DNA of 64,000 bases, taken from positions 737,731 to 801,730 of the forward strand of contig VGMW01000001.1 in NCBI GenBank assembly GCA_016866235.1, written 5' to 3'. The notes beneath the pieces were generated by a model. It made no database searches. It was not told the DNA's origin and saw only the letters and a program-made list of their open reading frames with translations. The stretch comes from Bacteroidota bacterium (lineage in GTDB: Bacteria > Bacteroidota > Bacteroidia > Cytophagales > Cyclobacteriaceae). The first letter of the stretch is position 1. Each line of letters begins with the position of its first letter. The position numbers were made by a program, and so were the translations under genes. Below, piece by piece: positions 17,420 through 26,398 of this stretch.

Positions 17420-19036
17420 ATGGCCGAGTTGATACGGATGCCCAAAATGAGTGATACAATGACGGAGGGCGTCATTGCGAAATGGCATAAAAAGGTTGGT
17501 GATACTGTTAAAAAGGGGGATCTGCTTGCAGAGATCGAGACCGATAAGGCCACGATGGATTATGAGTCTTTTAATGCCGGCATTTTACTTCACCTAGGAG
17601 CAGCGGAAGGCCAGGCTGTCAAGATCGATGATGTTTTAGCGATTGTGGGAAAGGCCGGTGAAGATATTTCTTCCCTGCTCTCCGCGCCATCTGCAACGCC
17701 CAAGGCTTCGGCACCTGTTGCCCCCGTGGCCAATTCAGAGCCTGCGAAATCAATTGATACTACTGGAATAAAGGCTGAGGTTGTTCCAATGCCTAAAATG
17801 AGCGACACGATGACCGAGGGGGTCATTGCCGCTTGGCATAAAAAGGTGGGAGATACTGTTAAACGTGGTGAGCTGCTTGCGGAGATTGAAACCGATAAAG
17901 CCACCATGGAATATGAGTCCTATCAGTCTGGTACTTTATTGTATGTTGGCGCAGCAGCCAAACAAGCAGTGGCCATTAATGGTGTCTTGGCGATTATCGG
18001 CGAGCCTGGTGCTGACTGGCAAACGCTATTGAATGCCTATCAGGCTGGCAAGACTGCTGGTGCTACTCCAAAAGAATCTGTTGCACCCCCAGCTTCAGCT
18101 AAAATGGAGACGGTTGTTTCAAGTTCTGCACCTGTTGTTCAGGCAGATGCTGTCTCAAATGGTCGCATCAAAGCTTCGCCACTGGCTAAGAAGCTTGCGC
18201 GTGAGAAGGGTCTTGATCTTTCGGCAGTAACCGGTACTGGAGATTTTGGTCGTATTACCAGATCGGACATTGAAAATTATAAGCCGACATCGGCCACCTC
18301 TTCAAAAGAACAAAAAGTTGTAACACCGGTTGTGTTGCCTACGGTCGTCGGAAAAGAAAGCTTTGAAGAAGTGTCAGTGAGTCAGATGCGCAAGACGATA
18401 GCGCGTCGTTTGTCGGAGAGCATGTACACTGCCCCCCATTTTTATCTGACCATGGAAATTAACATGGATAAGGCAATGGAGGCCAGAAAGAGCATCAATG
18501 AAATTTCCCCGGTAAAAATCTCATTTAATGATCTTGTCATCAGAGCAGTTGCAGCTGCGATCCGCCAACATCCGGATGTGAACGTCAGCTGGCTCGGAGA
18601 AAAAATCAGAAAGAACCATCACATTCATATTGGAGTAGCGGTTGCTGTTAAAGAAGGATTGGTTGTGCCCGTGGTACGTTTCGCCGATAGCAAAACTCTA
18701 TCGCACATAGCCAGTGAGGTCAAAGATCTCGCACAGAGGGCAGCCGATAAAAAGCTTCAACCTGCAGATTGGGAGGGAAGTACCCTTACGATTTCAAATC
18801 TTGGAATGTTTGGTATTGAAGAGTTTACAGCAATCATCAATCCGCCTGATGCCTGCATTCTTGCCGTGGGTGGCATCAAAGAAACTCCGGTGGTCAAAAA
18901 TGGTCAGATCGTCCCAGGCAATGTTATGAAAGTAACCCTGTCTTGCGACCATAGGGCTGTTGATGGTGCTATTGGCGCTGCCTTCCTGAAAACCCTCAAA
19001 GGATTGCTTGAAGAGCCGGTAAGAATTTTAGTTTGA
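17420..19036 (+). CDS. pdhC: Pyruvate dehydrogenase complex E2, dihydrolipoamide acetyltransferase
   Basis: A 538-residue E2 core subunit that moves the acetyl group from E1 to CoA via lipoyl-lysine. Two lipoyl domains (about 2-77 and 122-198) each carry the ETDKAT lipoylation motif and the near-identical PKMSDTMTEGVIA start. The peripheral subunit-binding domain is at about 249-286 (RIKASPLAKKLAREKG, GTGDFGRITRSDI). The catalytic domain runs from about 317 to the end with the active-site DHRAVDG. Ala/Pro/Val-rich linkers separate the domains. E1-beta is encoded at 39676-40656, so the complex genes are scattered; E1-alpha and E3 are not in the window. Confidence 0.96.
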   Translation: MAELIRMPKMSDTMTEGVIAKWHKKVGDTVKKGDLLAEIETDKATMDYESFNAGILLHLGAAEGQAVKIDDVLAIVGKAGEDISSLLSAPSATPKASAPVAPVANSEPAKSIDTTGIKAEVVPMPKMSDTMTEGVIAAWHKKVGDTVKRGELLAEIETDKATMEYESYQSGTLLYVGAAAKQAVAINGVLAIIGEPGADWQTLLNAYQAGKTAGATPKESVAPPASAKMETVVSSSAPVVQADAVSNGRIKASPLAKKLAREKGLDLSAVTGTGDFGRITRSDIENYKPTSATSSKEQKVVTPVVLPTVVGKESFEEVSVSQMRKTIARRLSESMYTAPHFYLTMEINMDKAMEARKSINEISPVKISFNDLVIRAVAAAIRQHPDVNVSWLGEKIRKNHHIHIGVAVAVKEGLVVPVVRFADSKTLSHIASEVKDLAQRAADKKLQPADWEGSTLTISNLGMFGIEEFTAIINPPDACILAVGGIKETPVVKNGQIVPGNVMKVTLSCDHRAVDGAIGAAFLKTLKGLLEEPVRILV

Positions 19037-19075
19037 TTCATACTGGGTCTTACTAGGTTATAAACTCCTGATTTC

Positions 19076-19615
19076 GTGGAAAAAATTCACAGCACTACCA
19101 TCCTATGCGTAAGCCACAATGGAAGGATTGCCATTGGTGGCGATGGGCAAGCGACAATGGGCAACACCATTGCTAAAAGCAACGTGCGTAAAATCCGGAA
19201 GCTTTACAACGGAGCTGTTTTGACCGGGTTTGCTGGCTCTACTGCCGACGCTTTTACGCTTTTGGATCGATTTGATGAGAAGTTGAGTGCCTATAGTGGC
19301 AATATGAAACGTGCTGCAATTGAATTGGCGAAAGACTGGCGAATGGATCGTTACCTACGCAGGTTGGAAGCCATGATCATTGTTGCCAACGCGACTGAAA
19401 TTCTGATTCTATCTGGTACCGGCGATGTACTAGAGCCAGACCATGGGGTTGCTGCGATAGGTTCTGGTTCCATGTATGCACAATCTGCCGCCTTAGCCTT
19501 AAAAAAATTCGCCCCTCATTTGTCAGCAGAGGAAATGGTTCGTGAGAGCCTTAAAATTGCAGCTGATATTTGCATTTATACCAACCATAATCTGGTGGTA
19601 GAACAACTTCCTTAA
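19076..19615 (+). CDS. hslV: ATP-dependent protease subunit HslV
   Basis: A 179-residue threonine peptidase of the proteasome beta-type. The conserved TTI...[10 protein letters not shown] and [11 protein letters not shown] motifs place the nucleophilic Thr at residue 7 after a short propeptide [33 protein letters not shown] and ICIYTNH agree with HslV along its whole length. It forms a double hexamer that degrades proteins fed by the HslU ATPase, which is not encoded nearby. The start is GTG 19076, needed to include the propeptide. It converges with the batA gene 2 bases later. Confidence 0.95.
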   Translation: MEKIHSTTILCVSHNGRIAIGGDGQATMGNTIAKSNVRKIRKLYNGAVLTGFAGSTADAFTLLDRFDEKLSAYSGNMKRAAIELAKDWRMDRYLRRLEAMIIVANATEILILSGTGDVLEPDHGVAAIGSGSMYAQSAALALKKFAPHLSAEEMVRESLKIAADICIYTNHNLVVEQLP

Positions 19616-19617
19616 AA

Positions 19618-20652
19618 TCAATCTTCCAAAATACTGGTGATGAAGGTTGCCTTGGTGGCAATCCACAGTACCCAGAACAATAGTCCCCAGATCAGGTAGA
19701 TGTGGTAGAAATCAGCCGTATCCTTGAAGCGGGTTTCTCGGATTTCCGCTTTTTCGTATTGATCAATTTGTTTAAAAACTTTTTGAAGTGCCTGGTTGTC
19801 TGTTACCCTGAAGAATTCGCCATTTCCAATTTCAGCAATTTTTCTCATGGTGGTTTCGTCGACCGTGTTCGGTACCATCTGAGGTCTTCCGAAAAGGTCT
19901 TTCCCATAAGGTACCAGCCCTTCCTTTCCTACCAGTATGGTATAAATCCTGATGCTGTACCCTGCGGCCAGTTCTGCGGCGGTGATGGGATCAATATTTC
20001 CGGCGTTGCTTTCGCCGTCGCTGATAAGAATGCACACTTTGGACTTTGAGTCAGACTCGCGCATGCGGTTAATGGAAATGGCAAGGGCGCTTCCTATTGC
20101 TGTGCCTCTCGTATCGATCATATTAAAATCGATGGCATCGAGATAGGAATAGAGCAATTTATAATCTGTGCTTAGCGGCGTAAGACTATAGGCATCACCG
20201 GAAAAAATAACCAGTCCGATTCGATCCTGTATTCTTCCCTGAATGAATTCGCGTGCTACATTCTTTGCGGCATTCAGTCGATTGGGTTGAAAATCCTCTA
20301 TCTCCATGGACTGGGAAACATCCAGGGCAAGCATAATATCAATTCCCTCTGTCCATTGCTCGACTTTTTCATTACTTTTTTGTGGTCTTGCCAGTGCAAC
20401 CATCAGCATAGAAAGGGTTAGCAGTAAAAGGAAATCAGGAATAACCCTAAGCCATGCGCCGGTTCCGGGTTTGAGTTCATTTTCCTCCAATGCAACGGGT
20501 ACTTTTTGAGATCGGTACCTCCTGATCAGGTTTTTGAGGATAATTAAAAGAGGTGTTAGAATAATTCCATACAGGAAAAGTTGATTTTCCCAGGTGAAAC
20601 TTTTCAGCGTTTCCGGGGTGAACCATTGATGGGAAAGCCAGTCTGTATTCAT
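19618..20652 (-). CDS. batA: VWA domain-containing protein, BatA-like
   Basis: A 344-residue membrane protein. N-terminal hydrophobic segments (LFLYGIILTPLLIIL, PDFLLLLTLSMLMVAL) precede a von Willebrand A domain (about 105-285) with the MIDAS motif DVSQS and later Thr (DTRGTAIG) and Asp (ISDGESN) ligands. A C-terminal transmembrane helix follows (YLIWGLLFWVLWIA). Bat proteins are linked to oxidative/aerotolerance phenotypes in Bacteroides. Its ATG overlaps the stop of the upstream gene (TAATG), which implies translational coupling. It is the last gene of a three-gene unit. Confidence 0.9.
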   Translation of the reverse strand: MNTDWLSHQWFTPETLKSFTWENQLFLYGIILTPLLIILKNLIRRYRSQKVPVALEENELKPGTGAWLRVIPDFLLLLTLSMLMVALARPQKSNEKVEQWTEGIDIMLALDVSQSMEIEDFQPNRLNAAKNVAREFIQGRIQDRIGLVIFSGDAYSLTPLSTDYKLLYSYLDAIDFNMIDTRGTAIGSALAISINRMRESDSKSKVCILISDGESNAGNIDPITAAELAAGYSIRIYTILVGKEGLVPYGKDLFGRPQMVPNTVDETTMRKIAEIGNGEFFRVTDNQALQKVFKQIDQYEKAEIRETRFKDTADFYHIYLIWGLLFWVLWIATKATFITSILED

Positions 20653-21572
20653 TATTTAATGGCGGCTGGTTTTTTCAATGCTTCAACCTTAGCGTAATAA
20701 CTGGTCTCTGAAAAACCTTTTAGATCAAAAAACGCATCTACCCCTCCCGGATTTTTACCGCCATAAACAAAACGGTCAACGACATGAAGAGGCGCAGAAA
20801 CAATTTGGTTTTCAGGTAGTGCAGAAATTTCCTTAGAGGTCAGTCGGGTGTAGGGGATGCCATAAAGTCCTTCCAGATATTTTTTCCAAAGCATTAGAGC
20901 CTCTTCTGCTTTTTTCTGTGAAAAGTCATTTCTGATTTCCTCTACAATGTTGCTGTATGCATCAATGAATGTCTTGAATTGTCTTTTCAGTCTGATCAAT
21001 TCAAAAAAGGTTTTTATTCTATTACCAAATAAGAACCATGAAACAAGCAATGCCATAAGGATTATGGCCAATACCAACCATAGTAAGGGATAGTTGGTTA
21101 ACTGAGCTACGCGCTCATAGACGGTATTTATTTTAAGTGGCAGATTGTTGGCTGTTACAGAATCAGGAACCTGATGCACATACTCCTTAAACCAAATCGA
21201 ATCCTGGTTTGAGGCATAAAAGAGTGTGTCTCCATGCTCAATCATCAGCGCCGGTACGCTCAGAAATTGCAAACTATCGATTTCGAAGCTGGACAGCCAA
21301 TAAACGACTGAATCATGACTTATTCCGTTTAGGGATCTCGTGGGTTCAAAGTCCCTGCTCCGGAATTCGAATTTGCCGAAGGAAAAGGTTGAATCAGGCA
21401 AATAAAAGTGCTTGTCGGATGGATAGTAAACCCCCAATCCGTACGCAACGGGTTCTCCCAGCCGCAAGGTATCGCTAAGGAATTTTCCGTAAACCCTGAT
21501 TTCGGGTTTTTTAACATCCTGACCATACACCAGGAAATTAATGAGTAGAAGAAGCACGAAAAAGTTTTTCAT
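20652..21572 (-). CDS. Bat-operon membrane protein (DUF4381/BatD-like), function unknown
   Basis: A 306-residue protein with a signal peptide (MKNFFVLLLLINFLVYGQ), a beta-rich periplasmic part (VYGKFLSDTLRLGEPVAYG), one transmembrane helix at about 165-185 (PLLWLVLAIILMALLVSWFL) and a cytoplasmic tail with a helical YLEGLYGIPYTRLTSKEI motif. Such proteins regularly lie between DUF58 and BatA genes in Bacteroidota and probably form one membrane complex with them. Its start overlaps the stop of the DUF58 gene by 4 bases (ATGA). Confidence 0.75.
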   Translation of the reverse strand: MKNFFVLLLLINFLVYGQDVKKPEIRVYGKFLSDTLRLGEPVAYGLGVYYPSDKHFYLPDSTFSFGKFEFRSRDFEPTRSLNGISHDSVVYWLSSFEIDSLQFLSVPALMIEHGDTLFYASNQDSIWFKEYVHQVPDSVTANNLPLKINTVYERVAQLTNYPLLWLVLAIILMALLVSWFLFGNRIKTFFELIRLKRQFKTFIDAYSNIVEEIRNDFSQKKAEEALMLWKKYLEGLYGIPYTRLTSKEISALPENQIVSAPLHVVDRFVYGGKNPGGVDAFFDLKGFSETSYYAKVEALKKPAAIK

Positions 21573-22444
21573 GCCTTCACCGTTTTGTTTCTGATTTTGA
21601 AAAGTTTCAACAGTGCCGGAACAAAATCTTCGTGTGTGTCAACACTCAGGAAATTGATCTGATGTCTTCTGCTGATGTCTCTTACACCATTCTGTCTTTC
21701 CTTATGACCCTGGCTTAGCCGGTTTCTGAATTCACCAAAGGATGAATTAATCCAAAAGGTTTTTCCTGATTCCTTATCCAGTACTGGAACAATGCCCAAT
21801 TCCGGAAGTGATGTTTCGCGTCGATCATTTACCTGAATGACGACCAGGTCATGCTTTCTTGCTAAGGCTTTCAAATGCCTTTCATAGCCTTTATCGATAA
21901 AATCGGATATCAGAACAATTACACTGCGTCTTTTGATCGCATTTAACGCGAAAGATAATCCACCGGTAATGTCTGTTTTTAGGGAGCGTGGTTGTAAACG
22001 GTCGAGTTGTGAAATAATCTGGAGCGCTTGTGCCATTCCTTTGGCAGGACGAAGAAAAAGTTCACGCTGATCAGAAAAGGCGATGAGTCCAACGTGGCTG
22101 CTTTCCCGTGCGCCGGCGATGGCCAGGACACCGCATATCTCTTTGGTGATGTCCATTTTGGATTGTCCCTCATCACCAATATTCTGGGAGGCACTTACAT
22201 CGAGGATAAAATAAATGGTCTGTTCCTTCTCCTCTTTAAATGTTTTGACGTAAGGTCCATGTCCTTTAGCGGTCACGTTCCAATCAATAGAACGGATGTC
22301 ATCCCCGTATTGGTAAGGTCTGACGTCATCGAATTCAAGGCCAGTCCCTTTAAAGATGGAGCGGAAATCTCCCTGCATCTGGCTGGTAATGGCCTTGCGG
22401 ATGCGGATCTCGTAGTTCCTGACTTTTCTTAAAAGCTCCTTCAT
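21569..22444 (-). CDS. DUF58 domain-containing protein
   Basis: A 291-residue cytosolic protein with the DUF58 signature FDDVRPYQYGDDIRSIDWN (about 37-55) and a VWA-like core (FILDVSAS, ALIAFSD-like GLIAFSD, VIVLISDFID). DUF58 proteins accompany a MoxR AAA+ ATPase and VWA proteins in Bat/MoxR systems. Here it heads the operon DUF58 - membrane protein - BatA; the MoxR gene is not adjacent in this window. A near-consensus promoter lies 12 bases upstream. Confidence 0.9.
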   Translation of the reverse strand: MKELLRKVRNYEIRIRKAITSQMQGDFRSIFKGTGLEFDDVRPYQYGDDIRSIDWNVTAKGHGPYVKTFKEEKEQTIYFILDVSASQNIGDEGQSKMDITKEICGVLAIAGARESSHVGLIAFSDQRELFLRPAKGMAQALQIISQLDRLQPRSLKTDITGGLSFALNAIKRRSVIVLISDFIDKGYERHLKALARKHDLVVIQVNDRRETSLPELGIVPVLDKESGKTFWINSSFGEFRNRLSQGHKERQNGVRDISRRHQINFLSVDTHEDFVPALLKLFKIRNKTVKA

Positions 22445-22456
22445 GCTGACAGGTCG

Positions 22457-22464
22457 CGAATTTA
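22457..22464 (-). promoter_or_regulatory. -7-like element (TAAATTCG) of the Bat operon
   Basis: The minus strand reads TAAATTCG, one base off TAnnTTTG, ending 12 bases before the DUF58 ATG. Confidence 0.4.
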
Positions 22465-22477
22465 GCCTATTTATGGC

Positions 22478-22485
22478 TAATTTCG
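22478..22485 (+). promoter_or_regulatory. -7-like element (TAATTTCG) of the DUF4296-mutS2 unit
   Basis: TAATTTCG is one base off TAnnTTTG and lies 22 bases before the ATG at 22508. It is arranged back-to-back with the Bat operon element, 13 bases apart. Confidence 0.4.
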
Positions 22486-22507
22486 CCCGATTACAGGCTC
22501 CTGCACC

Positions 22508-22870
22508 ATGTTCAGATCGATTCTTATTATATCTCTGGCTCTTTTTCTGTTGCTGTTGGGGTGTGCCCCAGCCCAGAGAAAAGATGTCCTAACCGAGGAT
22601 CAAATGGTGGACCTGATGATGGATTTTTATTTACGGGAGGCGCGGTTGAAAGATGTTCGGGTCGGAGAGGATTCGGGCGCCATTTTATTTAATCACTTCA
22701 GAAAACTTTACAACGACCGTCATCTTACGCAGGATACTTTGATTGACGAATCCTTACGGTATTACCTGGCCGATCCGGTCCTGCTGAATCGAATTTATGA
22801 CAGGCTTATTGATTCTCTTGCTTTGAAAGAACAAAAGGCGGGTGGATCAAAGCCGCCGGTAAGCCAATGA
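22508..22870 (+). CDS. DUF4296 domain-containing lipoprotein
   Basis: A 120-residue lipoprotein: hydrophobic signal ending in lipobox LLGC (Cys19), then a helical DUF4296 domain (LTEDQMVDLMMDFYLREARLKD, NDRHLTQDTLIDESLRYYL). Function unknown; the family is confined to Bacteroidota. Its stop overlaps the mutS2 start (ATGA), so the two are translationally coupled. Confidence 0.85.
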   Translation: MFRSILIISLALFLLLLGCAPAQRKDVLTEDQMVDLMMDFYLREARLKDVRVGEDSGAILFNHFRKLYNDRHLTQDTLIDESLRYYLADPVLLNRIYDRLIDSLALKEQKAGGSKPPVSQ

Positions 22871-25224
22871 TTTTCCCAGTTGATTTCGAATCGCGAATTG
22901 GCTTCAACCGAATTCGTGAAATCCTATCTGGCTATTGTCTTTCTGATCTTGGGCGAAGACGATTGGATTCTCTCGTTTTCTCCAACGCTACCGTTGAAAT
23001 CACCGAAACCTTAAAGGCTAATCGGGAATTTCTTTCGATTCTTCAGTCTGGGGAGAGTTATCCAGATAAGCATTACATCGATCCATCGGCCTGGTTAGGT
23101 TTGGCTTCTATGGAAAATGCCTGTCTTCAGGCAGAGGAAATATGGAGCATCCGTCAGTCCCTGTCCACGGTACGAGACTGGCTGAAATTTTTTTCAACAC
23201 ATGCGGATTTTTATCCGCTCCTGTCGGGTTATGCCAAAAATGTTTTGGTTTCTGATTTATTTATTCGCCAGGTTGATCAGGCCATTGATGAGAACAGTCG
23301 TATCCGAGATCGTGCCACACCTGAGCTTTACCGAATCCGTACATCCATCGAATCTGCAATTGCAGCAGCCCGAAAACGTACAGAGGTTTTGTTTCGGGAA
23401 GCCTTGGCGGGTGGTATTTGTCCGGAAGGTGCATCACCGGTGTTCAGAGAGGGTAGGGTGGTAATTCCGGTAAGAGCGGAATTCAAGCGGAAATTCCGTG
23501 GTGTAATTGTGGATGAATCTTCAACCGGGCAAACGGTTTTTATGGAACCTGAGCAGGTGATGGAAGCCAACAATGAAATCAGGGATCTGCAGCATGAGGA
23601 AAAGCGTGAGGAGTATCGAATCCTCAGAGGTCTCACAGATCTTATTCGATTGGAGTTGCCTTCGTTGGAGCCAGCCTACCAGTTTTTGGCAGAAATGGAT
23701 GTTAACCGAGCGAAGGCCAAGCTTTCCTCTGATTTGAATGCTGATCTGCCGGTCCTAAAAAATGCTCCAGGCATGACCTGGAAGCAAGCACGTCATCCGC
23801 TGCTTTATTTGATGTTTAAAGGAAAGCGTAACCTGGTGCCGTTGGATATTCGTTTGGAAAGTGCGTCTCGGATTTTATTGGTTTCCGGTCCCAATGCAGG
23901 CGGGAAGTCTGTTTGTCTCAAGACGGTTGGCCTTGTTCAATATATGCTGCAGTGTGGTTTATTGCCTCCGGCTCATCCTGATTCTGAATTTGGTGTTTTT
24001 GATTCACTTTTCCTGGACATCGGAGATCAGCAGTCCATTGAAAACGATCTTTCAACCTACAGCTCACATTTAAAAAATATGGCAGGCTTTCTTGAGGCCG
24101 CCGGCAACCGTTCGCTGGTGTTGATGGATGAGCTCGGCTCAGGAACGGATCCTGCATTTGGTGGTGGTATTGCAGAGGCGGTGCTCTCGGAAATTGTTAA
24201 ACAAGGTGCCTGGGGATTGGTTACGACCCATTATGCAAATCTGAAAACGCTACCGGAGCGTATCTCCGGAATTGAAAATGCAGCCATGCTTTTCGATTCG
24301 GCACAACTAAAACCACTTTTTATTCTTCAGATTGGAAAGCCGGGCAGTTCCTATGCCATGGAGCTGGCACGAAAGTCAGGATTACCTTCCAGAGTAATTC
24401 AGGATGCCGAGCGTTTGATTGGGACCGGACTTATTGGTCTGGAGGAGTTGATGCAAAAGACCGAATCCGATAAGGTAACTGTTCAGAGGCTTAAGACGGA
24501 TTTAGAGAAGCGTGAAAAACTTCTGAACGATCAGGTGGCTAAATATGAACGGCTCACCGCTGAACTGCAGTCAGGTAAAAAGGAAATAATAGATCAAGCC
24601 AAAAGAGAGGCGGAAAATTTGCTTAGTGGAACCCGTCGGGAGATCGAAAAGACCATTCGACACATCAAAGAAAACCGCGCCGAAAAAAAGGAAACCAAAA
24701 AAGCCCGGGAAAAATTATCAGAGCTCAGCTCTAAAGTAAGTGCTCCCAAAGAATTGTTGGTGCCTGAAGCTGGTGTGGTGATTAAAGAGGGTGATTCCGT
24801 GCGGTTGCGCGGACATGATTATTCCGGCACTGTACTAAATGTGAAGGGAAATGAGGCGACGGTGCAATTCGGTTTAATGCGTTCAACGGTACTCGTGAAT
24901 CAGTTGCATCTTGTGTCGGGCACGAAGGAGAAAAAGCAATTGGTTGTTTCCAACATCGATCTCGCATCAAGGCGATCCACCTTCCGAACCGAAATTGATC
25001 TGAGGGGAAAGCGGGTGGAGGAAGTAGTTGGTGAGCTGGCCAGCTTTATGGATGATGCTGTGATGTTTGGTGTTGCTCAGGTTAGAATATTGCACGGAAA
25101 AGGTGAGGGAGTGCTTAGAAAAGTAGTCCGGGACCAACTTTCCAAGAATAAATCAGTGGCTTCGATTTCCGATGAGCACGCCGACCGGGGAGGTGCAGGT
25201 ATTACAATTGTAGTTTTGAAATGA
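22867..25224 (+). CDS. mutS2: Endonuclease MutS2
   Basis: A 785-residue MutS-family ATPase. The N-terminal lever/clamp region is followed by the ATPase domain with Walker A GPNAGGKS (about 343-350), VLMDELGSGTDP (Walker B) and a TTHYANLKTL switch. A long coiled coil (about 510-625) and a C-terminal Smr nuclease domain (about 705-785; EIDLRGKRVEE and ILHGKGEGVL) complete it. MutS2 suppresses recombination in some species and acts in ribosome rescue in others; it does not do mismatch repair. It overlaps the DUF4296 gene by 4 bases and converges with a lipoprotein gene. Confidence 0.95.
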   Translation: MIFPVDFESRIGFNRIREILSGYCLSDLGRRRLDSLVFSNATVEITETLKANREFLSILQSGESYPDKHYIDPSAWLGLASMENACLQAEEIWSIRQSLSTVRDWLKFFSTHADFYPLLSGYAKNVLVSDLFIRQVDQAIDENSRIRDRATPELYRIRTSIESAIAAARKRTEVLFREALAGGICPEGASPVFREGRVVIPVRAEFKRKFRGVIVDESSTGQTVFMEPEQVMEANNEIRDLQHEEKREEYRILRGLTDLIRLELPSLEPAYQFLAEMDVNRAKAKLSSDLNADLPVLKNAPGMTWKQARHPLLYLMFKGKRNLVPLDIRLESASRILLVSGPNAGGKSVCLKTVGLVQYMLQCGLLPPAHPDSEFGVFDSLFLDIGDQQSIENDLSTYSSHLKNMAGFLEAAGNRSLVLMDELGSGTDPAFGGGIAEAVLSEIVKQGAWGLVTTHYANLKTLPERISGIENAAMLFDSAQLKPLFILQIGKPGSSYAMELARKSGLPSRVIQDAERLIGTGLIGLEELMQKTESDKVTVQRLKTDLEKREKLLNDQVAKYERLTAELQSGKKEIIDQAKREAENLLSGTRREIEKTIRHIKENRAEKKETKKAREKLSELSSKVSAPKELLVPEAGVVIKEGDSVRLRGHDYSGTVLNVKGNEATVQFGLMRSTVLVNQLHLVSGTKEKKQLVVSNIDLASRRSTFRTEIDLRGKRVEEVVGELASFMDDAVMFGVAQVRILHGKGEGVLRKVVRDQLSKNKSVASISDEHADRGGAGITIVVLK

Positions 25225-25226
25225 CC

Positions 25227-25700
25227 TTAATTAAAGGTCATTACCCACTGTCCCTTCACAACTTCTGAGCGGCCGGCGATTCCGGTTCCCTGGTAATTGA
25301 AAGTGATTTCCAGTGAGGTATCGGTGACCTTATAGGTCATTTGAAGTTCATTATCTGTTCCCTTGTCGCGTAAAATAGTAGTCTCCGGACTGGTGGTATC
25401 GAATTTCCATTTTCCGCTGGCTGGCCATGGGCTTAATTGTGTTCTGCCTGAAACGGAATAGCTGTACTCTGCATCTGGTGTGGCCTTAGCATAAACACCT
25501 GAAATGCTTAGCTTAAAGTTGTTGTATTCCGTTGCGGTTTTTTTGTTTACGTTGTCAAGGGTAATTGCAGTCAGGGTCCATGTTTTGACCAATTTAGGAA
25601 GCGTTAGTTCCTGAACGGTAGGCTTGGGTTCGTCCTCCCCGCAACCAATAGCGATAATGATCAGGGCAAGTAGATAAAACGGCAAACGGAGCTTATTCAT
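25227..25700 (-). CDS. Lipocalin-like lipoprotein
   Basis: A 157-residue lipoprotein with signal peptide and lipobox AIGC (Cys20) followed by EDEPKP. The mature part has the lipocalin-like pattern seen in many Bacteroidota lipoproteins: LVKTWTLTAIT at the start, a GKWKFD strand and a C-terminal GQWVMTF. Ligand unknown. Its stop region and that of mutS2 share an imperfect palindrome (TGACCTT...AAGGTCA). Confidence 0.7.
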   Translation of the reverse strand: MNKLRLPFYLLALIIIAIGCGEDEPKPTVQELTLPKLVKTWTLTAITLDNVNKKTATEYNNFKLSISGVYAKATPDAEYSYSVSGRTQLSPWPASGKWKFDTTSPETTILRDKGTDNELQMTYKVTDTSLEITFNYQGTGIAGRSEVVKGQWVMTFN

Positions 25701-25762
25701 GCAATGATTTTAGTCCGGTAAAATTATAGGATTATTCGGTATAGGAAAATCTGACCAGGCGG

Positions 25763-26398
25763 TCATTTGTAATCATTCATCTGTATGACAGAAGTGCCAG
25801 GCAGGTAATCTTCTTTTGTATTGGTAGCAATCACAATGGTTCTTAAAATTCCTCCTAGGCCTGGTTTAAGCGAATTTTGTAACAGTCCCTGATACCACTG
25901 TATGCCTTGTTCATCGAGGTTGGTGGTTGGTTCATCCAAAAAGGTGACGGAGGCATCGGATAGGAGGGCTAAACCAACTTTAAGTCTTTGTTTCATGCCA
26001 CTCGAAAACTCACGGAATGGTTTTTCACCGGTCCCCACGAGCCCAATGATGTTTTGGATGGTCTCCAAGGACATTCCTGATGCTGGTTTTTTGAATCGGA
26101 AATGAAAGTCCAAAATTTCCTGCAACGACAGTTCCTCGGGCAGTTCCAGGTAGGGAGCAGCGATGGTAATGAAATTGAAAATGGAATCCTGTTCAACCTG
26201 AACTCCGTTTTTTAAATAATTAAAGCTGCCTTCACTTTGTGGTACCTGGTTCCAAAGAACGCTCAAGAGGGTTGATTTCCCTGAGCCATTAGGACCAAGT
26301 ACTGCTGTACAGGATCCTGATACGAGTTCGATGCTGAGATTTCTGAAAATCCAGTCCCGGTTAAATCTTTTGCCCAGGCCTGTGATTTGAATGGTCAT
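25763..26398 (-). CDS. ABC transporter ATP-binding protein
   Basis: A 211-residue stand-alone ABC ATPase: Walker A GPNGSGKS (about 35-42), Q-loop region, signature FSSGMKQRLKVGLAL (about 134-148) and Walker B VTFLDEPTTNLDE. No permease gene is adjacent, so its partner is elsewhere. It overlaps lpxA by 4 bases (ATGA) at the end of the lipid A cluster; a role in envelope export is possible but only inferred from position. Confidence 0.9.
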   Translation of the reverse strand: MTIQITGLGKRFNRDWIFRNLSIELVSGSCTAVLGPNGSGKSTLLSVLWNQVPQSEGSFNYLKNGVQVEQDSIFNFITIAAPYLELPEELSLQEILDFHFRFKKPASGMSLETIQNIIGLVGTGEKPFREFSSGMKQRLKVGLALLSDASVTFLDEPTTNLDEQGIQWYQGLLQNSLKPGLGGILRTIVIATNTKEDYLPGTSVIQMNDYK

